Origin: CAJCIW01 sp039798725
GTDB taxonomy: Bacteria; Chlamydiota; Chlamydiia; Chlamydiales; Rhabdochlamydiaceae
NCBI GenBank assembly: GCA_039798725.1
Contig: JBDKFJ010000002.1
Coordinates: 160,923-224,922, forward strand
DNA: 64,000 nt
Direction: 5' to 3'
Shown here: piece after piece, positions 34,311 to 43,215 of the stretch
Layout: every line of letters starts with the position of its first letter
Numbering within the stretch: the first letter of the stretch is position 1
Notes under the pieces: generated by a model
What the model saw: only the letters and a program-made list of their open reading frames with translations
Database searches by the model: none
Told to the model about the DNA's origin: nothing
Program-made: the position numbers and the translations under genes

Positions 34311-35384
34311 TTATTTTTGTAGAGCAAGCTGTCCACAGGCAGCGGCAATATCTTTTCCCTTTGTATAGCGCCATGTTGTCACAATGTGAGCCTGTTCTAA
34401 AACAGCCCGAAATGCTTCAATATTTTCTTTTTCCGGGCGTTTTAAATGGACTCCTAGAATGGGGTTATAGGGAATCAAATTCACTGTGCAGTGTTGCCCT
34501 TTGAGAAGCAAGGCTAGCTCCTTTGCACATTCAATGGAGTCGTTGATCCCATCGATTAAAGTATACTCATAGGTCACATTGCGATGTGTTTTTTCCTTGA
34601 AGACTCGCATGGCATCCAAGATCGACTCTAGAGAGTATTTACGCGCATAGGGAATGATTTTTTTGCGAATATGTTGATTAGGAGCATGTAAAGAGAGAAC
34701 CAAGTTCACATTCAAATCTTCTTCTGCAAATCGGTGAATTCCCTCCACAACACCCACTGTCGATACGGTCATTCTCCTTTGCGAGATGTTTAGGCGCATC
34801 GGGTCATTTAGCAAACGGATGGCTCCAAGAACTGCATCGTAATTTTCTAAAGGCTCTCCCATCCCCATGAAAACCACATGCGACACCCTCTCCCCTTTGG
34901 CAAAAAGGAACTGATCAATTTGATACACCTGCTCAAAAATTTCTGCCGCGCTTAAATTGCGAATCCACCCCTGTTTTCCCGAGGCGCAAAAAGCACATCG
35001 CGCAGCGCAGCCAACCTGCGAAGAGACGCACACGGTTCTTCTATCTGTAGAATAAATGAGAACAGATTCAATCTTCTTTCCATCTTCTAACTCAAAGAGG
35101 AATTTGATTGTCTGCTGATCTTGAGAAATTTCTGTCCTTTGCACCTTCAGCCCAGAAAAACGAACCTTCTCAAGCAAATGGGATCGCAAAGATGCGCTCA
35201 AATCTGTCATTTTACTGCCATCGCTTATTCTCTTCTCGTAAACCCACTTAAAGATCTGCCTTGCCCGAAACGGCTTTTCAGGAGCAAGGAGCGCTTCAAA
35301 CTCGCTTAAAGAGAGAGAATGGATAACCGGTGGGAAGATATCGAGATCGCTACTTGCGAAAGGCTCGGAAATGGTAAGGGGCAT
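34311..35384 (-). CDS. rlmN: Dual-specificity rRNA/tRNA methyltransferase RlmN (radical SAM)
   Basis: Methylates A2503 of 23S rRNA and A37 of some tRNAs through a radical SAM mechanism. The 357 residues have the Fe-S motif QVGCAARCAFCASGKQGW (Cys-x3-Cys-x2-Cys), the methyl-carrier Cys regions near 115 and 350 (VCVSSQ and AACGQL), and the MGMGEPLENYD block. The first ~20 residues (MPLTISEPFAS) may be extra, because the family body starts around HSLSLSEFEALL; an overlapping 101-residue gene lies across this start. Confidence 0.93.
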   Translation of the reverse strand: MPLTISEPFASSDLDIFPPVIHSLSLSEFEALLAPEKPFRARQIFKWVYEKRISDGSKMTDLSASLRSHLLEKVRFSGLKVQRTEISQDQQTIKFLFELEDGKKIESVLIYSTDRRTVCVSSQVGCAARCAFCASGKQGWIRNLSAAEIFEQVYQIDQFLFAKGERVSHVVFMGMGEPLENYDAVLGAIRLLNDPMRLNISQRRMTVSTVGVVEGIHRFAEEDLNVNLVLSLHAPNQHIRKKIIPYARKYSLESILDAMRVFKEKTHRNVTYEYTLIDGINDSIECAKELALLLKGQHCTVNLIPYNPILGVHLKRPEKENIEAFRAVLEQAHIVTTWRYTKGKDIAAACGQLALQK

Positions 35385-35611
35385 GTGAACCGATTGTAAG
35401 AGGGTTTTGTGCGATCATTGAGTGCATGAGCTTCTTCATGTTCCTCTCTGACTTTTCTCAAATTTTCGTTGGCAACCTTTGCAACGCGTGCACACATTTT
35501 TTGAAGGCCTGCACTCAATTCATCTAGGAAGGCTTGTAGGTATTCCTGAACGATAGATGCACGAGAAGGTTTGCGCTTTCCATTAATTGCCTCTACTATT
35601 TCTTCAGACAT
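35306..35611 (-). CDS. Small helical protein overlapping the rlmN start
   Basis: A 101-residue protein that I do not recognise. A strong AAGGAG ribosome site 6 bases before the ATG (CTTTAAGGAGTAGGTATG on the minus strand) supports translation. Residues 15-65 are highly charged and helical (EYLQAFLDELSAGLQKM...). The C-terminal 25 residues lie in rlmN in another frame and look like coding shadow, so the true functional part is probably the N-terminal ~75. It may be a leader gene for rlmN. Confidence 0.5.
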   Translation of the reverse strand: MSEEIVEAINGKRKPSRASIVQEYLQAFLDELSAGLQKMCARVAKVANENLRKVREEHEEAHALNDRTKPSYNRFTCPLPFPSLSQVAISISSHRLSILSL

Positions 35612-35727
35612 ACCTACTCCTTAAAGAAAAAGAGGCTCTATTTTACAAGAATCTGTACATAAATGCAATGTGCTGTCAAAAAAACCCAACCTGTGGTTAA
35701 AATCAGCCTCTATTTGTTGAGGGTCTC

Positions 35728-38700
35728 ATGCTTACATTTCAAGAAATAATTTTAATTCTAACGCATTTTTGGGCAAAAAAAGGATGCGTTGTTCATCAAG
35801 GACACGGAGTGGAAGTCGGCGCTGGGACATTCAATCCGGCAACTTTTTTGCGCTGCCTAGGAAAAGAACCCTATAATGCAGCTTACGTAGAGCCTTCCAG
35901 GCGTCCTTCAGATGGAAGATTTGGGCAGAACCCAAACCGCCTTTATCTCTTCCACCAATTCCAGGTCATTTTGAAACCCCCTCCTTCCGATGTGCAAAAT
36001 CTCTATTTGGAATCTCTCAAAGCGTTAAAATTTGATTTGAAAAAACATGACATCCGTTTTGTCCATGACGATTGGGAGTCCCCCACCGTCGGGGCCTGGG
36101 GTCTTGGATGGGAGGTGTGGTGCGATGGGATGGAAGTCACCCAATTCACCTATTTCCAGGCAATGGGAAGCGTTCCTCTTTCGCCCATTACAGCAGAGAT
36201 TACCTACGGCTTAGAGCGATTGGCAATGTTCATACAAAACGTCGATAATGTGTTCGATGTCAAATGGAATAGCACTCTTACACTTGGCGACATCATCCGG
36301 ATGAGTGAACAAGAGTGGAGCGCTTATAATTTTGAAGCGGCATCGATTCCTCTTTTAAAACAACACTTCGAAGATTTCGAAACAGAAGCTAAGCGGCTTA
36401 TGAGTCAAGGATTGCCTCTTCCCGCTTATGATTTTGTCATCAAAGCATCCCATACTTTTAACCTCCTAGGTGCAAGGGGCGCTATTTCCGTATCTCAGCG
36501 TACAGGATACATTGGCAGAATTCGCGATTTGTCAAGAGAGATCGCATCCGCCTACGTGAAGGCTCGTGAAGAGCTCGGATACCCCTTATTTAAAAAAGAA
36601 AAACCAGTCATCAAAAAACCCATCCCGACAAAATCGATCCCCTTTAACCCAAATAAAACAGAAGATTTCCTACTCGAAATCGGTTCAGAAGAGCTCCCTG
36701 CCTCTTTCATCCCTATTGGCATGCGCAATTTAGAAAAAATGCTCCGCGCTTTTCTAGAAGAAAAAGGGTTATCGATGCAAAAGCTAGAGGTCTTTGGAGC
36801 CCCCCGCCGTTTGGGAGTTGTCATTAAGGGGATGTCTCAAGGAACCCATCCAAAGAGCATTGAAAGACGTGGACCTCCTGTATCTTCTGCATTTACGCAA
36901 GAAGGAATCCTTTCACCCCAAGGAACAGGGTTTTTCCGCTCTCTTGGGCTCAAAGAATCTTCCCTCAAAGAGATTATTCAAGGCAAAAGGAAAGAATTAG
37001 AGATCCGCGCTCTTAAAGGGATCGACTACCTCTTTGCCATGATCCAAGAGGAGGGCAAGTCTGCCTATCTATTGTTGCAACAGGCGCTTCCACAGCTGAT
37101 TGCCTCAATAGAGTTCCCTAAGAAAATGCACTGGGATGACAGTACTCTTACCTACGCAAGACCGATGCGCTGGATTGTCGCTATGCTAGGCAGTCAAGTC
37201 ATCCCGTTTGATGTGGGCTACATACGCTCCCACAAAACTTCTCATGGCCATGCTCAGCTCAATCCCGTGCCCATTGCCATTCCTTCCGCTTCACAATTTT
37301 TTGCTCTACTTGAAAAACACAAAGTGATGGCTCAAGTAGAAAAAAGGAAAGAGCGCATAGAAAAGCAGATTGAAAAGATCGAAGCCGAAGAAAATATGCA
37401 GGTTATGGAAAAAGGCAAGGTGCTCTCTCAAGTGCTATTCCTATCAGAGTGGCCGGAACTCATGCTCGGCTCTTTTGACTTAAACTTTTTGAAGGTGCCT
37501 CAGGAAGTGCTCATTTCCGAGATGGTCGAACACCAAAAATACTTTCCTCTAGCAAATAAAAAAGGGCGTCTACAAAACCATTTTCTCATTACAGCGGATA
37601 ATAAACCGCAAAATCTCATCCGCAAAGGGAATGAATGGGTCCTCTCTGCCCGCCTTTCGGACGGTTGCTTTCTTTATGAACAAGATGTCAAGATTCCTCT
37701 TGTAGAGTTCAATGAAAAACTCAAAGTCATGGTCCAAAGTAAAGAACTAGGATCGATGTTCGATAAAGTTGAGCGTCTGCAGAAAATTGCACAAGATGTA
37801 AGAGAGTCTCTTCGCATCAGTTCGAAAGAAAAGACCCAAAGAGCCGCTCTTCTTTGCAAAGCAGATCTTGCCTCTGCTCTTGTCAATGAATTCCCGGAAC
37901 TTCAAGGCACTATCGGAAAGTACTACGCTTGTGCCCAAAAAGAAGATAAAGAAGTAGCGTCAGCTATCGAAGAACATTGGATGCCCAAAAGGGAAGATGC
38001 CCCTCTTCCAAAAACAGAAACCGGGATTGTGCTCTCTTTAGCCGATAAAATCGACAATCTGATTAGCTGCTATAGCACCGGATTAAAACCTTCCTCTTCT
38101 TCCGATCCTTACGCCCTCCGCCGCCAGGCGATCGGCTTGATCAAAATTTTGATCAAGGAAGAAAAGGTTATCGACTTAAAGACGCTTTTAACCTCTTGCT
38201 CTGCGCATTTTTCTTGTGTCAGTGAAACGGTTGTGCAAGAAATCTTGGGATTCATTACAGCCCGAGCTCAATCTGTCTTTGAAGAAAAAGGATTTAAAAA
38301 AGAAGAAATCGAAGCTTGTCTTCAAGGGGCATGCAATAACCCCTATGACGATCTTGCCAAAATCGAGGCATTGCACCTCTTTAGAAAGAGGGGGCAAGAG
38401 TTTGCAAAACTGCTCGAAGTATACAAGCGCGCAAAAGGGCAGCTAGAAAAACCGGTAACTACCCCATTTTCAGCAGGACTCCTCAAGGAAAAAGCAGAAA
38501 AGGAACTCGCTGCAGCGCTCAAAACTGTAGAGAAAGAGTGGTCTACTCTGTTGCATAGAAGTGATTACTTGAAAGCTTTTAAATCCATTGCGACCTTGCA
38601 GTCCCCTCTTGCCAAATTATTTGACGAGGTGCATATCTTGTGCGAAGATAAGGCAGTAAGCAACAATAGGGTGGCTCTATTGCAGAGGGTGTTTTCCCTG

Positions 38701-38736
38701 TTCAAAGAACTCATTGATTTTAGTAAAATCCAATGA
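35728..38736 (+). CDS. glyQS: Glycyl-tRNA synthetase, fused alpha and beta subunits
   Basis: The alpha2beta2-type enzyme in one polypeptide of 1002 residues, as in Chlamydia (GlyQ, CT796). The N-terminal ~290 residues are the alpha (catalytic) part: FQEIILILTHFWAKKGC, FNPATFLRCLG and YVEPSRRPSDGRFG, with the class II TYGLERLAMF. A linker with KKPIPTKSIPFNPNK leads to the beta part (FLLEIGSEELPASFIP to the end), containing the MVEHQKYFPL and ADKIDNL blocks and an HD-like core. It overlaps the next gene by 4 bp (ATGA). Confidence 0.96.
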   Translation: MLTFQEIILILTHFWAKKGCVVHQGHGVEVGAGTFNPATFLRCLGKEPYNAAYVEPSRRPSDGRFGQNPNRLYLFHQFQVILKPPPSDVQNLYLESLKALKFDLKKHDIRFVHDDWESPTVGAWGLGWEVWCDGMEVTQFTYFQAMGSVPLSPITAEITYGLERLAMFIQNVDNVFDVKWNSTLTLGDIIRMSEQEWSAYNFEAASIPLLKQHFEDFETEAKRLMSQGLPLPAYDFVIKASHTFNLLGARGAISVSQRTGYIGRIRDLSREIASAYVKAREELGYPLFKKEKPVIKKPIPTKSIPFNPNKTEDFLLEIGSEELPASFIPIGMRNLEKMLRAFLEEKGLSMQKLEVFGAPRRLGVVIKGMSQGTHPKSIERRGPPVSSAFTQEGILSPQGTGFFRSLGLKESSLKEIIQGKRKELEIRALKGIDYLFAMIQEEGKSAYLLLQQALPQLIASIEFPKKMHWDDSTLTYARPMRWIVAMLGSQVIPFDVGYIRSHKTSHGHAQLNPVPIAIPSASQFFALLEKHKVMAQVEKRKERIEKQIEKIEAEENMQVMEKGKVLSQVLFLSEWPELMLGSFDLNFLKVPQEVLISEMVEHQKYFPLANKKGRLQNHFLITADNKPQNLIRKGNEWVLSARLSDGCFLYEQDVKIPLVEFNEKLKVMVQSKELGSMFDKVERLQKIAQDVRESLRISSKEKTQRAALLCKADLASALVNEFPELQGTIGKYYACAQKEDKEVASAIEEHWMPKREDAPLPKTETGIVLSLADKIDNLISCYSTGLKPSSSSDPYALRRQAIGLIKILIKEEKVIDLKTLLTSCSAHFSCVSETVVQEILGFITARAQSVFEEKGFKKEEIEACLQGACNNPYDDLAKIEALHLFRKRGQEFAKLLEVYKRAKGQLEKPVTTPFSAGLLKEKAEKELAAALKTVEKEWSTLLHRSDYLKAFKSIATLQSPLAKLFDEVHILCEDKAVSNNRVALLQRVFSLFKELIDFSKIQ

Positions 38737-39710
38737 TTCCCGTTGTCGATCTGCATTGCGACTTGCTTGCATTCTTAGAAGAAAAAGAGGGGGCCACAAT
38801 CTATGACCCCTCTTCCCCTGCGCCTTATGCCGATTTGCAAAAAGGAGGGGTCAAAACGCAGATCCTTCCCCTATTTACTCCCACTACTTTAAATTCTGTC
38901 CAGTGCGGAATAAAACAGGCCTCAATATTTAAAACCCTGCTGGAAAAGCATCCGCTTTGCTTTAAAAATGCCCCCTCGGCAGAGGCCATTCATATTATTC
39001 CGGCAATTGAAAACGCCTCCTGCTTTGCGCTCGAAGAAGAGCCTTTTGATGAAGCTCTCAACCGACTAAATCAGTTTATCGCCTTAATAGGGACTCCTCT
39101 CTACATCACCCTCACATGGAATACAGAAAATCGGTTTGGCGGTGGAGATCAGACAAAGATCGGCCTTAAAGAGGATGGCAAACGGCTTCTCGAATTCCTT
39201 AATGGGAAAAAAATCGCAATCGATTTTAGCCACACAAGCGACCCTTTAGCCTACGACCTATTTGACTGGATCGATAAAAAAGGGCTCGATATCCCTGTCC
39301 TTGCATCCCACTCTAATTTCCGCTCAGTATGTCCCCACTTAAGAAATCTGCCAGACACAATCGCCAAGGAAATCGCACGGCGCAAAGGGATCATTGGCCT
39401 GAATTTTTTTGCAGCTTTTATAGATCCGCAAAACCCTTTAATGCTCATGCGCCATATTGAACATGCTTTAGCTCTAGGGGCACATAAGGCACTCTGTTTC
39501 GGAGCAGACTTTTTTTATCTATCCCAACAAGTATTAAGTACCCTTAAACAAAAGTACAACACAGACCGCCCTTACTTTGACTCCCTTTCTAATCCCTCTT
39601 GTTACCAAACTCTTTTAGAGGGCATTCAAAAGCAATTACAGCCTGAACGCTCTTTTATCCAAGATCTTGCCCATGCAAATGCTCTTGGATGGATTAAAAA
39701 ACATACTTGA
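38733..39710 (+). CDS. M19 family membrane-type dipeptidase
   Basis: A 325-residue zinc enzyme of the renal dipeptidase family, which hydrolyses dipeptides, in some bacteria with a D-amino acid. The metal ligands are visible: DLHCDLL (His-x-Asp), IPAIENAS (Glu), IDFSHTSD and VLASHSN (His), and GADFFYLS (Asp). The enzyme lacks a signal peptide, so it acts in the cytoplasm. The ATGA overlap with glyQS suggests coupled translation. Chlamydiae import host peptides, so a peptidase is a plausible neighbour to an aminoacyl-tRNA synthetase. Confidence 0.85.
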   Translation: MIPVVDLHCDLLAFLEEKEGATIYDPSSPAPYADLQKGGVKTQILPLFTPTTLNSVQCGIKQASIFKTLLEKHPLCFKNAPSAEAIHIIPAIENASCFALEEEPFDEALNRLNQFIALIGTPLYITLTWNTENRFGGGDQTKIGLKEDGKRLLEFLNGKKIAIDFSHTSDPLAYDLFDWIDKKGLDIPVLASHSNFRSVCPHLRNLPDTIAKEIARRKGIIGLNFFAAFIDPQNPLMLMRHIEHALALGAHKALCFGADFFYLSQQVLSTLKQKYNTDRPYFDSLSNPSCYQTLLEGIQKQLQPERSFIQDLAHANALGWIKKHT

Positions 39711-39759
39711 CAATTTAATTAGCCTATTCTACGAATAAAGAATCTGCTTATATAAGGGT

Positions 39760-40038
39760 ATGAACATGAAAATGCGTAGAATCATAAGTTTAATCCTAGT
39801 GTTGTTAGGTCTGTGCCTATTTGCCATGGGTATGTATGCAAAACGGCGCGTAGCTACAGTAAAAGAATCGATCCATTCAGGATCTTCTCTATTTTCCGAT
39901 AACCCGTTTAATAAAGAGTTTGGCAAAGCTCTCAATGAAAAGATCTCTGCCTATGACCTGCCGATCTTGCTAGCAATTACAGGTGGCGTTGTCTGCGTTG
40001 TTGGCGGTGTATGGTTATTTGTAAGAGGCAGAAGATAG
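39760..40038 (+). CDS. Small inner-membrane protein (DUF3185-like)
   Basis: A 92-residue protein with one helix at each end (IISLILVLLGLCLFAMGMYA and PILLAITGGVVCVVGGVWLF) and a polar central loop. The overall layout resembles the DUF3185 family of two-helix proteins of unknown role, but I did not compare it with a profile. It lies 50 bp after the dipeptidase and converges on dnaG. Confidence 0.65.
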   Translation: MNMKMRRIISLILVLLGLCLFAMGMYAKRRVATVKESIHSGSSLFSDNPFNKEFGKALNEKISAYDLPILLAITGGVVCVVGGVWLFVRGRR

Positions 40039-40041
40039 ATC

Positions 40042-41799
40042 TTACAAAACTTGTGGGGGAGCGTTTTTTAGAGCATCGAATGCTTTAAGCTTGGCAACCG
40101 CTTCCTCCTCAGAAAGAGTTTCCCCTGAAATTTCCTGAAAAAGGACATTCCGTTTCTGCATCCATCCTCGATGCAATAGCTTGCGCACTGTCTCTGTACA
40201 CCCCTCTACTGCTTTAGAGAGATTGATCTTGCGTTGCATGATCTCCGATAAAAACTGCGCCATCTCTTCATCTTCGCAAAGATCGAGAAGATCCCAGGCT
40301 TTTTCAGCCTCATAATTTATGATCAGTTTTTCAAAAAGGCGGGCTGCAAGAGGCAACAGAAACATCTCTTTAGATACATTTTTTGTGACCTTGTCCATGA
40401 CTTCTTTGCAGCAAGGAGCAGCCACAAGGATCCAGCGGAGTAAATCCGCCTCCAAAATCCGATCGGGATTGATGGCGGTGACCTCAATTGCAGCTCTTTT
40501 CTTTATAAAAGGCTGCGGGGACACTCCGACATCGATCATCATTTCAGGGATATGAGCCATCTGAGCCAAAGCTTTTAGGCTCTCATGCACCATCACCGGC
40601 TTTTCCCATTGTTTGATTCTCTCTGTCATAGCAGTTACAATTTCATTCTTTCGTGCAGCAGACAGCGCTTTTTCTCCCTTGGACAAAAAATCAAAAAGAA
40701 AGAGTAGGTATTGCCGTCCTTGCTCAAGGAGCTGTGAAAACACTTCTTTGCCTCTTTCACGCAATAGAGAATCGGGGTCCGCTCCGGAGGGGAGCTCTAC
40801 AACAAAGACCTCGACTCCCTTTTTCTGAAATAGGTGTCCAATTTTGACTGCAGCCTCTCGACCCGCGGTATCTCCATCTAGTGCTAAAAAGACTTGTGCA
40901 ACACCCAACTGGAGAAGCTCTCTTACATGCTCTTCTCCAAAAGCGGTTCCCTGTCCTGCTACCGTGTAGTCAAAACCATTATGGATAAGACGCAACGCAT
41001 CGATTTGCCCCTCTACAATCAGCGCCTTTCTCTCTTTTGCGATCCGAGCCCTAGAATAAGAAAGACCAAATAGCACTCTTGATTTTTTAAAAAGAGGAGT
41101 TTCGGGTGTGTTGACATACTTTCCCCCAAAGGTCTCTTCTTTAAATTTGCGTCCGGAAAACCCAATTACGTGACCCACAGCATCTCTGATGGGAAAAGTA
41201 ATTCGATCTGAAAAAAAATCGCGCTGCTTACCAAAAGAGGTGTTAGCAATAAGTCCTGCCACTGCCATCACCTCTTCTTGCACTCCTTGGGCTTTAAGAT
41301 AGGGAACTAAAACACCTGCAGCTTTAGGAGCATAACCGATTTCAAAGGTGCGGATAAATTCCAAATCTAATCCGCGCGAGTAAAGATAATGTAGCGCTTC
41401 TCTTCCCTCTTCTGAATGCAAAAGTAGGTAATGATAGAGTTGACTTGCATTTTCAAGCGCCTCGCGAAGTGCCCCTCGAGAGGGCCCCTTTTCTTGGGCA
41501 GTCTCAGCGCTCTTTTCAAGCGTTACCTGAAATTTATCTGCCAGATGCTCAACAGCTTCCCTAAATCCCATTTTCATATGCGTCATTAAAAAAGCAATGG
41601 CATCTCCATGTGCACCGCATCCAAAACAATGGTAGTGAGAGTCTCCTCTCTGGATAACAAAAGAGGGTGTTTTTTCTTCATGGAATGGGCATAGGGCTTT
41701 ATAGGAGGCCCCTGCTTTTTGCAGGGGGACATAAGCAGAGAGCACGTCCACTAAGTCAATTCTCTGCCTTAAAAGCTCCAGCGACTCTTTTGTAAACAT
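40042..41799 (-). CDS. dnaG: DNA primase
   Basis: Makes RNA primers for lagging-strand synthesis. The 585 residues show the CHC2 zinc finger (CPFHEEKTPSF and YHCFGCGAHGD), the TOPRIM core (LIVEGQIDALRL and LALDGDTAGREAA) and a helical C-terminal region that normally binds DnaB. It is 1 bp downstream of a small gene that has the place of CT794.1 in C. trachomatis. Confidence 0.95.
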   Translation of the reverse strand: MFTKESLELLRQRIDLVDVLSAYVPLQKAGASYKALCPFHEEKTPSFVIQRGDSHYHCFGCGAHGDAIAFLMTHMKMGFREAVEHLADKFQVTLEKSAETAQEKGPSRGALREALENASQLYHYLLLHSEEGREALHYLYSRGLDLEFIRTFEIGYAPKAAGVLVPYLKAQGVQEEVMAVAGLIANTSFGKQRDFFSDRITFPIRDAVGHVIGFSGRKFKEETFGGKYVNTPETPLFKKSRVLFGLSYSRARIAKERKALIVEGQIDALRLIHNGFDYTVAGQGTAFGEEHVRELLQLGVAQVFLALDGDTAGREAAVKIGHLFQKKGVEVFVVELPSGADPDSLLRERGKEVFSQLLEQGRQYLLFLFDFLSKGEKALSAARKNEIVTAMTERIKQWEKPVMVHESLKALAQMAHIPEMMIDVGVSPQPFIKKRAAIEVTAINPDRILEADLLRWILVAAPCCKEVMDKVTKNVSKEMFLLPLAARLFEKLIINYEAEKAWDLLDLCEDEEMAQFLSEIMQRKINLSKAVEGCTETVRKLLHRGWMQKRNVLFQEISGETLSEEEAVAKLKAFDALKNAPPQVL

Positions 41800-42147
41800 C
41801 TATTTTTTTCCCAACAATGCACGCCACCAAGAGGGTTTGTCCTCTTGCTTGAACGCTTTTACAGAAAAAGCCTTAGGTTCCACTACGGCATTGCCCATTG
41901 CCTTTGCTACTTGCACTCGACAATGGCGCACCCAATGCTCGAGATGCTCTAAGTCTTGATCTAAGAGTTTTAACTGATCGTACGCTTCCTTGCCGACTTG
42001 ATGCTGAAACGTTTGAATCAATAGGGGAATCATCACTTGCTTTACATGTTCTCGCAACTGACTCAGCGATAAGGTCTGCATTTCTGCTGTCTGACTAAAA
42101 TGCACGCTGCTGTCAGAAGGCAGCCCCTCGTCTTTATGTTGACTCAT
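41800..42147 (-). CDS. Small conserved chlamydial hypothetical upstream of dnaG (CT794.1 position)
   Basis: A 115-residue basic, helical protein (LREHVKQVMIPLLIQTFQ, AYDQLKLLDQDLEHLEHW) that directly abuts dnaG. In Chlamydia a small gene of unknown function sits at the same place, so I regard it as a positional counterpart. No enzymatic motif is visible. The C-terminus ends in KPSWWRALLGKK. Confidence 0.65.
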   Translation of the reverse strand: MSQHKDEGLPSDSSVHFSQTAEMQTLSLSQLREHVKQVMIPLLIQTFQHQVGKEAYDQLKLLDQDLEHLEHWVRHCRVQVAKAMGNAVVEPKAFSVKAFKQEDKPSWWRALLGKK

Positions 42148-42257
42148 AATCCCCCCTCATTTTCTCGCACAAATCCATGATATCTTTTCATCTTTTACCG
42201 ATCAACAAAGAGCACTGCTACTTGACGCATATCCTCCCTTGTAGTCAAATACTCTCT

Positions 42258-43199
42258 ATGAATACTATTTCTGCTAGCTATTGGAATGAAGTTGCCATTT
42301 GCACAGGAAACCAGCCAGATTGTTCGTATATAGAAATCCAACAAGAACAGCGCATCTTATCCTCCATCCAACAGATATGGCAAGAGAGTGTTTCCCGACT
42401 ACTAAACTCGGCCACACAAGATGCCTCATCCTATCAAAGAGAAAAACAGCAGTTTAGTGACTGGTTTCTCTCTTTGCCAAATAAAATTCGCGAGAAACTA
42501 CAAGAAGAGAACTTAGATGAAAAAATGATAGAACGCCTGACCTTCTGGCGTAAAACAACTAGACCCGATCAAGAGTGGATTGTTCAATATCTATCCGATC
42601 CTATTTTTAATTCCATAGATAAGCTTGCATCCAATGATGAGTTACCTATCCCCGATGTGGGAGATGTCATAAAAGATCCCATTGAAGCATTGAAAGCAAA
42701 GAGCTGCCCACTTCTTAAATTAGAAGCCGGCCTCTTTGAACAAGACATCAACGCCCAAGTACGGGATGCATTAGAGTTCTTAAAAACGCAAAGAGAAGGC
42801 CCAACTCTTCACCATGGACAACCCGCATTGATACCCCCTGTCTTAAAATTTGGAATGACAGAATCTCTTGAATCTTGTCCGGATACAGACTACCTTGCAC
42901 CTCCAACCAGTATACCTTGTTGCCTTGTAGCAGCAGGAAGCCCACTCGATAAGAGATCGCAACAAGTGGCTCACTTTGTGCAACAAACTCTTGATCGCTT
43001 ATGTAGAGCCATGCTCAGAACACAAATGTTGTGTTCCAAAGAAGACGTCGAAACAACTATAAAGAATGAAATACAGCAATATTTTCCCGGTACAGACCTC
43101 TCTACAATTCCCACATGGATCTCAAACCTTCCCGAGTCTTACCGCTTGGATAAACTTTTGCAAGCTGTGGAAGGACACGTTGCAAGGAATTCCTCCTAG
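42258..43199 (+). CDS. Hypothetical protein
   Basis: I do not recognise this 313-residue protein (starting MNTISASYWNEVAICTGN). It is soluble, acidic and mostly helical; Gln-rich helices lie near 60-150. There is no signal peptide, no membrane segment and no metal-binding pattern. An upstream ATG at 42177 would add 27 residues, but the one at 42258 gives a tidier N-terminus. It sits 16 bp before mutS, so it could share its transcript. Candidate for a lineage-specific effector by absence of known family. Confidence 0.55.
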   Translation: MNTISASYWNEVAICTGNQPDCSYIEIQQEQRILSSIQQIWQESVSRLLNSATQDASSYQREKQQFSDWFLSLPNKIREKLQEENLDEKMIERLTFWRKTTRPDQEWIVQYLSDPIFNSIDKLASNDELPIPDVGDVIKDPIEALKAKSCPLLKLEAGLFEQDINAQVRDALEFLKTQREGPTLHHGQPALIPPVLKFGMTESLESCPDTDYLAPPTSIPCCLVAAGSPLDKRSQQVAHFVQQTLDRLCRAMLRTQMLCSKEDVETTIKNEIQQYFPGTDLSTIPTWISNLPESYRLDKLLQAVEGHVARNSS

Positions 43200-43215
43200 C
43201 TGATAAGCTCCGCTT

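Noticed and set aside
38188..38446. Lys-rich plus and minus frames within glyQS
   Set aside because: Shadow frames in a conserved synthetase with no independent signals.
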